This document shows positions 53,114-61,785 of a stretch of DNA of 64,000 nt, one piece after another; positions within the stretch are counted from its first letter, which is position 1, and each line of letters opens with the position of its first letter. The DNA is taken from positions 806,001 through 870,000 of the forward strand of contig NZ_QGEG01000002.1 of NCBI RefSeq assembly GCF_003149745.1, read 5' to 3'. The stretch is from Flagellimonas aquimarina. Its GTDB lineage: Bacteria > Bacteroidota > Bacteroidia > Flavobacteriales > Flavobacteriaceae. The position numbers were made by a program, and so were the translations under genes. A model generated the notes under the pieces. It worked only from the letters and a program-made list of their open reading frames with translations. It did no database searches and was not told the DNA's origin.

Positions 53114-53869
53114 ATGGATCAATGGTACCATTATGCCCTTTTAATTATTGTGGGCTTTGCGGTAGGTTTTATAAATACGGTTGCAGGTGGAGGTTCTTTG
53201 CTTTCTTTGCCTACATTGATTTTCTTAGGGTTGCCTCCAAGTGTCGCCAATGGTACCAATAGGGTAGCCATAGTTATTCAGACTGCAATGGCCACTGCCG
53301 GGTTTAAAAGCAAAGGAGTCTCTACCTATCCATTTAATGTTTATCTGGGCATTTCAGCTTTTTTAGGGTCTATTATAGGCGCTAGGATCGCAGTAGATGT
53401 AGATGGCGAAACTTTTAATCGCATTCTTGCCATTGTAATGATGGCCGTAGTGTTGATTATCATTTTTAAACCCAAAATGAAGCTTGTTGAAATGCAGGAG
53501 CGCCTTACGGGAAAATATTTATGGCTCAGTATTGTGGTTTTCTTCTTCTTTGGGATTTATGGGGGGTTTATCAATGCAGGCCTAGGCTTTTTAATGATCT
53601 TGTTTATGCATTTTGTGAACCGAATGAATTTGGTAAGGGTCAATGCCACAAAAGTAGCTGTGGTTTTTATCTACATGCTATCCGCCTTGGCAGTATTTGC
53701 ATTTAATGATAAGGTAAATTGGAAACTTGGCTTTATTTTGGCCATTGGAAATGGAACGGGCGCTTGGGTGGCCAGCCGATTCTCGGTTAAAAAAGGAGAT
53801 GGATTTATAAAGACATTTTTGGTAGTGATGGTGGTCATAATGGCCATTAAACTATGGTTCTTTACTTAA
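53114..53869 (+). CDS. TauE/SafE family permease
   Basis: A 251-residue inner-membrane protein with about eight hydrophobic segments and the family motifs FAVGFINTVAGGGSLLSLPTL near the N-terminus and IYGGFINAGLGFLMILFM in the second half. The family exports sulfite, sulfoacetate or other organosulfur anions; the substrate here is unknown. It is followed 24 bp later by the DegT aminotransferase gene and may be co-transcribed. Confidence 0.92.
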   Translation: MDQWYHYALLIIVGFAVGFINTVAGGGSLLSLPTLIFLGLPPSVANGTNRVAIVIQTAMATAGFKSKGVSTYPFNVYLGISAFLGSIIGARIAVDVDGETFNRILAIVMMAVVLIIIFKPKMKLVEMQERLTGKYLWLSIVVFFFFGIYGGFINAGLGFLMILFMHFVNRMNLVRVNATKVAVVFIYMLSALAVFAFNDKVNWKLGFILAIGNGTGAWVASRFSVKKGDGFIKTFLVVMVVIMAIKLWFFT

Positions 53870-53893
53870 CGACTAGATATTTAAATTAAACGT

Positions 53894-55087
53894 ATGCCAG
53901 GATTTGAACTTTTTGGAGATAATGAGCGGAAGCAAGTGCAGGATGTGCTTGATTCTGGGGTGTTAATGCGCTATGGATTTGATGGTAACCGTCAAGGACA
54001 TTGGAAAGCAAATGAACTGGAAGCTGCTTTGTCCGAGAGAATGCAAGGAAAGCATGTACATCTGTTAAGCAGTGGTACGGCGGCCTTAACAGTTGCACTG
54101 GCAAGTGCAGGAGTTGGAGCAGGGGATGAAGTAATAATGCCAACGTTTACATTTGTAGCCAGTTTTGAATCTATTTTGGCCATAGGGGCTGTACCAATTC
54201 TGGTAGATGTGGATGATACACTCACCCTAGACCCCAAAGCCGTGGAAAAGGCAATTACAGAACGCACCAAGGTTATTATGCCTGTACATATGTGTGGTTC
54301 TATGGCAGATTTGGGAGCATTACAAGCTATTTGTAATAAACATGGCATATTGTTGTTGGAAGATGCATGCCAGGCCATTGGAGGCAGTTATAAGGGCAAG
54401 CCCTTGGGCGGCATAGGTGATCTGGGTTGTTTTTCTTTTGATTATGTAAAGACCATTACCTGTGGTGAGGGAGGAGCGTTGATTACCAACAATGAATTGT
54501 ACTATGAAAATGCCCATAAATATTCTGATCATGGTCATGACCACTTGGGAAATGATAGGGGAGCGGAGCACCACCCATTTTTAGGATATAACTTTAGAAT
54601 TTCAGAATTGAATGCTGCAGTGGGATTGGCACAGGTTTCTAGGTTGAATGAGTTTTTAGCTATTCAGCAGCGGAACTATACCATTTTAAGAGCGGCATTG
54701 TCCAATATTTCAGAAGTTACCTTTAGAAGAGTGCCAGAAGGCGGAGAGGAAAACTATTCGTTCCTTAACTTTTTTCTTCCCACTGAGGAAATCACGAGGA
54801 AAGTACATCAAGGTTTAGGTACATCTGGAGTGGATGCTTGTTTTTATTGGTATGACAACAATTGGCATTATTACAGAAAGTGGGGGCATTTGACCAATTT
54901 AAAATCCTTGGGGAAACTCCCAAAAGAAGTTGTGGATGCGCTTCCAGATTATGCAAATGCTGATTTTTCAAATTCGGACCATTGGATAGGTCGAACCATT
55001 TCATGCTTAATTAAGCTAAGTTGGACGGAAGATGAAGTTCAACAACGGGCAGAAAAAATGGTAGCTGTGATCAAGGAATTGGTATAG
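53894..55087 (+). CDS. DegT/DnrJ/EryC1/StrS-type aminotransferase
   Basis: A 397-residue PLP enzyme of the sugar-aminotransferase fold. PLP lysine Lys186 lies in CFSFDYVKTITCGEGGA; EDACQAIGGSYKGKPLGG and LGYNFRISELNAAVGLAQ are further signatures. These enzymes transfer an amino group to keto-sugars for cell-surface glycans or secondary metabolites. No other sugar genes are nearby, so the substrate cannot be named. Confidence 0.92.
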   Translation: MPGFELFGDNERKQVQDVLDSGVLMRYGFDGNRQGHWKANELEAALSERMQGKHVHLLSSGTAALTVALASAGVGAGDEVIMPTFTFVASFESILAIGAVPILVDVDDTLTLDPKAVEKAITERTKVIMPVHMCGSMADLGALQAICNKHGILLLEDACQAIGGSYKGKPLGGIGDLGCFSFDYVKTITCGEGGALITNNELYYENAHKYSDHGHDHLGNDRGAEHHPFLGYNFRISELNAAVGLAQVSRLNEFLAIQQRNYTILRAALSNISEVTFRRVPEGGEENYSFLNFFLPTEEITRKVHQGLGTSGVDACFYWYDNNWHYYRKWGHLTNLKSLGKLPKEVVDALPDYANADFSNSDHWIGRTISCLIKLSWTEDEVQQRAEKMVAVIKELV

Positions 55088-55094
55088 TGCTGGT

Positions 55095-56237
55095 CTAGTA
55101 ATTTACATATTCAACAATCTCTAAACCATAACCGACCATACCTACGCGTCTTGTCTTTCCTGAATTGGTGAGCAATCTAATTTTTGAAATATTCAAATCG
55201 TGCAGAATTTGCGCACCAATACCAAAATCTTTGGTGTCCATATCAATTTTAGGGGCTTTTGTTACACCTTCGGGGGACTGTATTTTTTTAAACTCTGCCA
55301 AACGACCCAATATGTTCATATTTTGATTCCCTTGATTAATAAAAATCATCGCGCTTTTTTCCTCCCCATTTAAGGCATCAAACATTTTGCTCAATGCTTC
55401 ATCAGGGTTATTGGTCAAGGTACCTAAGATGTCATTGTTGACCAACGTGGAATTTATACGTGTTAAGATGGGCTCACCACTTTTCCATGTGCCACGAACC
55501 AAAGCAATATGGACCTGGTCGTTAGTAGTCTGCTTATAAGCACGTAGTCGGAAATCTCCAAATCTTGTTTTTATGTCAAAGGCTTCCTTGCGCTCTATAA
55601 GACTGTCGTGTTCCATTCGGTAAGCAATCAAGTCTTCAATGGAAACAATCTTTAGGTCAAACTTTTTGGCAACCTTCATGAGTTCTGGCAGGCGTGCCAT
55701 ACTACCGTCTTCGTTCATGATTTCAACGATCACACCAGCCGGTTTAAGATCTGCCAATCTAGCAAAATCTATAGCCGCTTCGGTATGCCCTGTTCTTCTG
55801 AGAACACCACCCTCTTTTGCAATTAATGGAAAAATATGTCCAGGTCTTGCCAATTCATGAGGTTTAGTGCTTTTTTCTGTAAGCGCTATGACTGTTTTGG
55901 CTCGGTCAGCAGCAGAAATACCAGTGGTAACTCCATTCCCTCTAAGGTCAACAGAAACGGTAAAAGCGGTTTCCAACGGGTCAGAATTGTGGGTAACCAT
56001 CTTGTGGAGCCCAAGTTCCTCACATCTTCCCTCCGTGAGCGGTGTACAGATGAGGCCACGGCCATGTTTTGCCATGAAGTTTATGGTTTCTGGAGTAACC
56101 ATTTCAGCTGCCGCCAAAAAATCTCCTTCATTTTCTCTGTTCTCATCATCTACAACGATAATGACTTTGCCCTGTCTAATGTCTTCAATGGCATCCTCAA
56201 TGGCATTAAGTTCTATTTTCTTTTTTTCGGTGACCAT
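55095..56237 (-). CDS. ribB: 3,4-dihydroxy-2-butanone-4-phosphate synthase with degenerate GTP cyclohydrolase II domain
   Basis: A 380-residue RibBA-shaped protein. The RibB half (1-205) is intact: DDENRENEGD (30-39), RPGHIFPL (131-138) and GHTEAAIDFARLA (150-162). It makes the four-carbon riboflavin precursor. In the RibA-like half the three zinc cysteines are replaced (Leu265, Asn276, Pro278 at the aligned positions) and the RQEGRGIGL segment reads NQGNQNMNI, so GTP cyclohydrolase activity is very unlikely. The fold remains (FGIGAQILHDLNISKIRLLTN). Last gene of the ftsK-lolA-lptG-ribB unit. Confidence 0.93.
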   Translation of the reverse strand: MVTEKKKIELNAIEDAIEDIRQGKVIIVVDDENRENEGDFLAAAEMVTPETINFMAKHGRGLICTPLTEGRCEELGLHKMVTHNSDPLETAFTVSVDLRGNGVTTGISAADRAKTVIALTEKSTKPHELARPGHIFPLIAKEGGVLRRTGHTEAAIDFARLADLKPAGVIVEIMNEDGSMARLPELMKVAKKFDLKIVSIEDLIAYRMEHDSLIERKEAFDIKTRFGDFRLRAYKQTTNDQVHIALVRGTWKSGEPILTRINSTLVNNDILGTLTNNPDEALSKMFDALNGEEKSAMIFINQGNQNMNILGRLAEFKKIQSPEGVTKAPKIDMDTKDFGIGAQILHDLNISKIRLLTNSGKTRRVGMVGYGLEIVEYVNY

Positions 56238-57745
56238 TATTCTTTAGAAGCTTTTTTCTTTTTGAACAGGTTTTTTATCCCGTCCAAAATATGTCCAAAT
56301 CCTATTAGGCCTTTATCTGCAGTGGCCCTTCTGGTTAAAGAGATTCCGAGCGGAAGCATGATCAATGTTGGCAACCAAGCGCCCAAAACGTTGTTGATAT
56401 TTCCTTCTTTGGCATAGTTGCTGGCAAATACCCCAATAAAGTAATAGGTCAAAAATAAGATAATAGCAACGACCATGGGCAAGCCAAGACCACCTTTTCT
56501 AATAATAGCCCCAAGAGGTGCTCCCACAAAGAAAAGAATGATGCAAGAAAACGCAAGGGCGTATTTTTTGTGTAAGGACAATATGTGACTGTTATAAAAT
56601 TTAAATCTTTTCTGTAATTCCTCCTTTTTGGTGACTACGGTGGTAAGAATGCTGGATACGGTAGTTTTGGCATTGTTTACAATTTGCATGCGCTGCCATT
56701 CGGGAAGGCTTGTCAATAGTTCATCAACTGTTTTAATGGTATCGTTGGCAATCTTTTTAGCATTGATGGTGTCTTTTGCCACCAATTCTATAAGTTCCTT
56801 TTTTATGCGCGTACTGTCTTTTACCTTATTCTCTGGAAAAGCGCCCATACGGTTGACAATGTTTTTAGAAAAAGCTTCGACTTTCTCTAGATTGTTTTTC
56901 CCTAAAGAGTCGATATCTTTAATTAAACGGCTAACATTCTTCATCTTATCCGTTGTAATGTTTCTGTCTTCTTCTAAATCTTGATTGTTTAGTTCAGAGA
57001 TATCTATATTTATGGTATAGGTTTCAAATTTAGATTTTGCAAACGGATGTTTCTTTCTAGCCTTGACGGCTTTTGGCTTCAGTTCTTCGTAATAATGTCC
57101 GTCTTTTAGAACCAATTGAATTATGTTGGATTCTTCACTACTTATTAATTCTCCTTCTTTTGCTTTTATGACCGTGTTGTTTAAACTTTGTTTGGTTTTT
57201 TTATGGATAATCACATTATCTAAAAAACGGTCCTGTTCCCCGTACTTTTTGTCAACTTTTATGTTCATTCCTTCACCAGTACCTTCAAAATCACTAAAAA
57301 TACCCTCTGTAATTGCAGCAGCTGGTTTTACTTTGGCAATATTCCGCCTAAGGTTGAACATTTTTTGTTCAGATTTTGGAATAACCGTATTAGCAAAGAA
57401 GAAGGTAACCCCTCCCAAAAGAATGACGTATACGATAAGACTTCGCATGCCTCTTTGCAGAGATATCCCCGAAGCTTTCATGGCAGCAAATTCATAGTTC
57501 TCCGCAAAGGTGCCAAACGTTAGTATTGAAGCCAATAAAACGGTTAATGGCAATACCTTGTCCACTAGGGTTGGAATGAAGTAGAAAAGAAATTTACCAA
57601 TAATGACAATGCCCAGACCTTTACCCGCTAAATCATCTATAAAGAGCCAAATTCCCTGAAAGATGAAAATAACGATCAGGATAAAGAAAGCGCTAAAAAA
57701 GTTATAGAGAAATCGAGTTAAAATATACTGGTCTAGTATTTTCAA
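56237..57745 (-). CDS. lptG: LptF/LptG family LPS-export permease
   Basis: A 502-residue permease of the YjgP/YjgQ family, which together with LptB extracts lipopolysaccharide from the inner membrane. Membrane segments flank a large periplasmic region: N-terminal MKILDQYILTRFLYNFFSAFFILIVIFIFQGIW and VLPLTVLLASILTFGTFAENYEF, and C-terminal ALAFSCIILFFVGAPLGAIIRKGGLG and AWLPTLIMLPLGISL. The periplasmic part is longer than in the ~360-aa E. coli proteins, as usual in Bacteroidota. It overlaps the ribB start by one base. Confidence 0.92.
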   Translation of the reverse strand: MKILDQYILTRFLYNFFSAFFILIVIFIFQGIWLFIDDLAGKGLGIVIIGKFLFYFIPTLVDKVLPLTVLLASILTFGTFAENYEFAAMKASGISLQRGMRSLIVYVILLGGVTFFFANTVIPKSEQKMFNLRRNIAKVKPAAAITEGIFSDFEGTGEGMNIKVDKKYGEQDRFLDNVIIHKKTKQSLNNTVIKAKEGELISSEESNIIQLVLKDGHYYEELKPKAVKARKKHPFAKSKFETYTINIDISELNNQDLEEDRNITTDKMKNVSRLIKDIDSLGKNNLEKVEAFSKNIVNRMGAFPENKVKDSTRIKKELIELVAKDTINAKKIANDTIKTVDELLTSLPEWQRMQIVNNAKTTVSSILTTVVTKKEELQKRFKFYNSHILSLHKKYALAFSCIILFFVGAPLGAIIRKGGLGLPMVVAIILFLTYYFIGVFASNYAKEGNINNVLGAWLPTLIMLPLGISLTRRATADKGLIGFGHILDGIKNLFKKKKASKE

Positions 57746-57749
57746 TGCC

Positions 57750-58397
57750 TTAGTTTCTTATGATATAGTAACCTTTGTCTTCGTATTTTTTCTCGTTAAA
57801 GGTAAAAAGGGTATTTGAAAGTGACTGATTTGTTTTGAAAGAATTAACGGTGATGGATGTTTTAGTGCTGTTCTCACCTGTTTGTATCAGCTTATAAATA
57901 TGTTTGGTCTGAACATCCACTCCCAATAAAATAGATTTGATTTCAGTGTTTGAGTCGATTGGGGTCAATTTTACATATTGAATTTTTCTGCCACCAACAT
58001 TTTGAAGTATGTCCCATTCATAATTATGCCCGGTTCTATAGAAAGTCAGCATTTTTGATGGGGTGACAATATTGTTGTCCTCATTGATGTCTTCAATGGT
58101 AACTTCCTCGTTTTCAGGTACAATGGTATATACTTTTTTTCCGTCATTTAATTGCTGCGCACCTAAATAATCAAGCATGTATTTATTGCCGCTTATGGTC
58201 ACATTCCCATTGGTTTCTTGTTTTAGATTTGCCTCGGTATTTTCCAAAGTTGACTTAAAGTCTATATAAATATTGTCATAGCTCATTGCCTTAGTGTAAA
58301 CATCATCCAATAGCGTTTTTGCTTTGGATGAGTTTTGTCCATATGACAAAAGACCAAAAGTCATGATTCCTATAAAAAGAAGTTGTTTTTTAAACAT
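57750..58397 (-). CDS. lolA: LolA-like outer-membrane lipoprotein carrier
   Basis: A 215-residue periplasmic protein with a signal peptide (MFKKQLLFIGIMTFGLLSYGQ) and the LolA-type open beta-barrel pattern (YIDFKSTLENTEANLKQETNGNVTISGNKYML). It should carry lipoproteins from the inner to the outer membrane. It lies between ftsK (3-bp gap) and lptG (4-bp gap), an arrangement that places two envelope-transport functions behind the DNA translocase. Confidence 0.88.
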   Translation of the reverse strand: MFKKQLLFIGIMTFGLLSYGQNSSKAKTLLDDVYTKAMSYDNIYIDFKSTLENTEANLKQETNGNVTISGNKYMLDYLGAQQLNDGKKVYTIVPENEEVTIEDINEDNNIVTPSKMLTFYRTGHNYEWDILQNVGGRKIQYVKLTPIDSNTEIKSILLGVDVQTKHIYKLIQTGENSTKTSITVNSFKTNQSLSNTLFTFNEKKYEDKGYYIIRN

Positions 58398-58400
58398 GAT

Positions 58401-60764
58401 TTACTTTTTTTCGTTTTGTAAAAGTTGTTCTAAAGAATAAATATCCGGGACCAATACTTGCCTTGCCTTGCTGCCTTCAAAAGGCCCTACTATTCCGGCC
58501 GCTTCCAATTGGTCAATAATTCTACCAGCTCTATTATATCCTAATTTTAGTTTTCGTTGAATAAGAGAAGCTGAACCTTGTTGTGCAGTCACAATGACTT
58601 CCGCAGCATCTCGGAACATGGCATCTCTATCCGTAATATCATAATCAATCCCCGTGCCAGAATCCTCACCTACATATTCTGGAAGCAGATGGGCATCTGG
58701 ATAAGCACGTTGGGAGCCAATATATTCTGTAATCTTACTGACTTCCGGAGTGTCCACAAAAGCACATTGAAGTCGGGTAACATCATTACCTTGAGTATAT
58801 AGCATATCTCCGCGACCAATGAGTTGATCCGCCCCTTGAGCGTCCAAAATTGTTCTTGAATCTATTTTTGAAGTAACCCTAAATGCAATCCTAGCTGGGA
58901 AGTTGGCTTTTATAATACCGGTAATTACATTTACCGAAGGTCTTTGGGTGGCAATGATTAAATGAATACCTATTGCTCTGGCCAATTGCGCCAATCTGGC
59001 GATAGGGGTTTCCACTTCTTTACCTGCCGTCATTATCAAATCTGCAAATTCATCAATTACTAAAACAATGTATGGAAGGAACTTGTGCCCATCATTAGGA
59101 TTTAATTTTCTTGATTTAAACTTTACATTATATTCCTTAATGTTGCGCACCATTGCCAATTTGAGCAATTCATACCTGTTATCCATCTCTATACAAAGGG
59201 AATTTAAGGTGTTGATTACTTTGTTATTGTCCGTGATAATTGCCTCATCAGAATCTGGAAGTTTAGCCAAGAAATGACGTTCAATTTTATTGTAAAGCGT
59301 TAATTCCACTTTTTTGGGGTCTACAAGAATAAACTTGACCTCGGCAGGGTGCTTTTTGTAAAGTAGTGAAGTGATCACAGCGTTCAACCCAACGGATTTA
59401 CCCTGGCCAGTGGCACCTGCCATGAGCATGTGCGGCATTTTGGCCAGATCAACTACAAAGGTTTCGTTGCTAATTGTTTTCCCAAAAGCAATGGGAAGTT
59501 CCATTTCTGCCTTTTGAAATTTGTTTGAAGCAATCACCGATCTCATGGAAACGATTGTTGCGTTCTTATTGGGAACCTCAATACCAATAGTGCCCTTACC
59601 TGGAATGGGAGCTATGATCCTAATGCCCAAAGCCGCTAACGAAAGTGCAATGTCATCTTCAAGGTTTTTGATCTTGGATATTCTAACACCGGCCTCAGGG
59701 ACTATCTCATAAAGCGTGACTGTTGGACCAATTGTCGCTTTTATTTGAGCGATACCAATTTTGTAATTTTTGAGGGTACTAACAATCCTGTTTTTGTTTT
59801 CCTCCAGCTCTTCTTGGTTAATGGTAATTCCACCAGAAGCTCCATGAGGATCCAGCAGATCTAATGGCGGGAACTTGTAATTTCCCAATTCCAGCTTTGG
59901 ATCAAATTCACCGTAATCTTTGACCAATTTTTCAGCCTTGATATCTTTCTCTTCCTTTTCTTCGGTAACTTTTTCAACTTTCAAAGCGATGCCCAAATCT
60001 TCCTCTTCTGGAAGGTTGACATCCAATCCAGCTTCTTTATTCAAAGGTGGAATATCTTCTTTGTGGGTATAAGTGTCCACAACAACGGGCGTATCCGTAT
60101 CCATACTTAATTCGATACTTCCTTCTTCTGAAACAGGAGTTTTTGACTTTGACTTTTTAAAATCAGACTTAATACTTTGCTTTTGGGTGCGAAAGAAGTT
60201 GGCAATACCTTCGGGAGAGAAATTGAACAATTGCACCAATATGATGATCAAAACGAACAATAGCAACAAAAACACTCCTATTTTCCCTGTATAGTCTTGA
60301 AGGAAATCGTTCATTTCATAACCTATCAAACCACCTAGAAGGGGTAATTCAACAGCAAAAAAACCAAGGCTTACCGAAATCCAAATAGTCCCAACCAGTC
60401 CCCAAATCCATTTTCCTATAAGTCCTTTGCTATCCAATCCAAGAAAAAGATACAATCCTGTAATTGCCAATAACAAAGGAAAAGCAAATGATGCAAGACC
60501 AAAGCCTTTGTACATAAAAAAATGGCTTATTCCAGCACCAAACTTATTTAGCAAGTTACTTGCTTCGGCGTTTCTGTCCTTGAACTCGGAAAGCATGCTT
60601 TGATCTTCTTGCCATGTAAAATAGTAGGACATGAAAGAGAAGAACAAAGCTATACTGAGAACGATCAAAAGACTTCCCAGAATAATTTTATTTTGCTTTG
60701 AGAGTTTTAATGAAAAACCTTTTTTGGCGGATGTAGGTTTGGATTTTGTCCTCTTTTTTGCCAT
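58401..60764 (-). CDS. ftsK: FtsK/SpoIIIE DNA translocase
   Basis: A 787-residue septal DNA pump that clears and resolves chromosome termini at division. Four to five N-terminal membrane segments (residues ~28-190) are followed by a charged linker, a RecA-like motor with Walker A GATGQGKS and Walker B VLVIDEFADLI, and a C-terminal gamma winged helix (SASLIQRKLKLGYNRAGRIIDQLEAAGIVGP). First gene of the operon; a TAnnTTTG element lies 28 bp upstream. Confidence 0.97.
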   Translation of the reverse strand: MAKKRTKSKPTSAKKGFSLKLSKQNKIILGSLLIVLSIALFFSFMSYYFTWQEDQSMLSEFKDRNAEASNLLNKFGAGISHFFMYKGFGLASFAFPLLLAITGLYLFLGLDSKGLIGKWIWGLVGTIWISVSLGFFAVELPLLGGLIGYEMNDFLQDYTGKIGVFLLLLFVLIIILVQLFNFSPEGIANFFRTQKQSIKSDFKKSKSKTPVSEEGSIELSMDTDTPVVVDTYTHKEDIPPLNKEAGLDVNLPEEEDLGIALKVEKVTEEKEEKDIKAEKLVKDYGEFDPKLELGNYKFPPLDLLDPHGASGGITINQEELEENKNRIVSTLKNYKIGIAQIKATIGPTVTLYEIVPEAGVRISKIKNLEDDIALSLAALGIRIIAPIPGKGTIGIEVPNKNATIVSMRSVIASNKFQKAEMELPIAFGKTISNETFVVDLAKMPHMLMAGATGQGKSVGLNAVITSLLYKKHPAEVKFILVDPKKVELTLYNKIERHFLAKLPDSDEAIITDNNKVINTLNSLCIEMDNRYELLKLAMVRNIKEYNVKFKSRKLNPNDGHKFLPYIVLVIDEFADLIMTAGKEVETPIARLAQLARAIGIHLIIATQRPSVNVITGIIKANFPARIAFRVTSKIDSRTILDAQGADQLIGRGDMLYTQGNDVTRLQCAFVDTPEVSKITEYIGSQRAYPDAHLLPEYVGEDSGTGIDYDITDRDAMFRDAAEVIVTAQQGSASLIQRKLKLGYNRAGRIIDQLEAAGIVGPFEGSKARQVLVPDIYSLEQLLQNEKK

Positions 60765-60792
60765 TAATCTTTTTAATATGGGGGCTAATTTA

Positions 60793-60800
60793 CAAATTTA
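60793..60800 (-). promoter_or_regulatory. Candidate -7 element of the ftsK operon
   Basis: TAAATTTG on the minus strand, an exact TAnnTTTG match 28 bp before the ftsK start codon. Confidence 0.45.
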
Positions 60801-60828
60801 CGATGCTAAAGATGCTCCTAGACGTTAC

Positions 60829-61194
60829 TTATACCAATTTTGGCACATAAATTAGAAGTCCTACAATGCTAGCCAAAATAGATACTATCATAACGGCGCC
60901 AGCGGAGATATCTTTTATGAAGCCTATTTTGGGGTCATTTTCTGGCTGCACAAAATCGGATATTTTTTCAATAGCAGTGTTTAGACTTTCTATTCCCATT
61001 ACCATGCCAATGGCAATCAACTGAATCATCCATTCTGTACCCGAAATATTATAATAGAAACCAGCGCCAGTGACTATCAACGCAATTACAAACTGAATCT
61101 TGATGCTGGCCTCGGTACGCAAAAGAAGGAACATGCCCTTCATGGCATACCCCACGCTTCTTATTCTATTTTTAAAAAAAGATTCCTTAGGCAT
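60829..61194 (-). CDS. dgkA: Diacylglycerol/undecaprenol kinase family protein
   Basis: A 121-residue membrane kinase with the family signature GIESLNTAIEKISDFV and IGFIKDISAGAVMIVSI. It has three hydrophobic segments, as in DgkA. Members phosphorylate diacylglycerol or undecaprenol; the Gram-positive-like NTAIEK form often prefers undecaprenol, so specificity is open. It overlaps the upstream tpx gene by 8 bp, so the two are translationally coupled. Confidence 0.93.
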   Translation of the reverse strand: MPKESFFKNRIRSVGYAMKGMFLLLRTEASIKIQFVIALIVTGAGFYYNISGTEWMIQLIAIGMVMGIESLNTAIEKISDFVQPENDPKIGFIKDISAGAVMIVSILASIVGLLIYVPKLV

Positions 61195-61693
61195 TCATGA
61201 GTGCATCTATCGCAGCCTTGTAGTTTGGTTCGTCCGCCGTTTCAGCTACTTGTTCTGTGTGTACTATTTTTCCATCCTGACCTATTACAACCACGCATCT
61301 GGACAGTAATGTTTCAAATGCACTATCGGCGAAAGCAATACCATATTCCTTTCCAAAACCTCCTGTTTTATAGTCCGAAAGCATCTCTACATTTTCAATT
61401 CCTTCTGCACCACAAAAGCGAGCTTGGGCAAAAGGCAAATCTTTAGAAATGCACAAGACTTTTGTGTTTTCAAGTTTTGCAGCCTCCTCGTTAAATTGAC
61501 GGACCGATTTTGCACAGGTACCCGTATCCACACTTGGAAAAATATTTAATACAAGTTTATGCCCGTTGTAATCTGATAGTGAAACCTCAGATAGGTCTGA
61601 TTTTGTAAGCTTAAAGCTTGGTGCAGTTGTATTTATTGATGGAAGTTCACCGACCGTGCTGGCAGGATTTCCTCCTAATGTTATTGACGCCAT
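61187..61693 (-). CDS. tpx: Thiol peroxidase
   Basis: A 168-residue atypical 2-Cys peroxiredoxin reducing hydrogen peroxide and alkyl peroxides. The peroxidatic Cys lies in FPSVDTGTCAKSVRQFN and the resolving Cys in DLPFAQARFCGAEG; the N-terminus ITLGGNPASTVGELP is typical of Tpx. Electrons would come from thioredoxin. Upstream partner of dgkA in a two-gene unit. Confidence 0.96.
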   Translation of the reverse strand: MASITLGGNPASTVGELPSINTTAPSFKLTKSDLSEVSLSDYNGHKLVLNIFPSVDTGTCAKSVRQFNEEAAKLENTKVLCISKDLPFAQARFCGAEGIENVEMLSDYKTGGFGKEYGIAFADSAFETLLSRCVVVIGQDGKIVHTEQVAETADEPNYKAAIDALMNA

Positions 61694-61785
61694 TTTATAG
61701 AAATTTTTGTTGGTGTGAAGGTAAAAATATAAACGCTTATTAGCGTGATTATGGCAAAATATTTAACCAGAATTTATAGACCATA

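Noticed and set aside
55836..56417. 193-codon frame antisense to ribB and lptG
   Set aside because: It crosses two well-supported genes on the other strand and shows no recognisable features.
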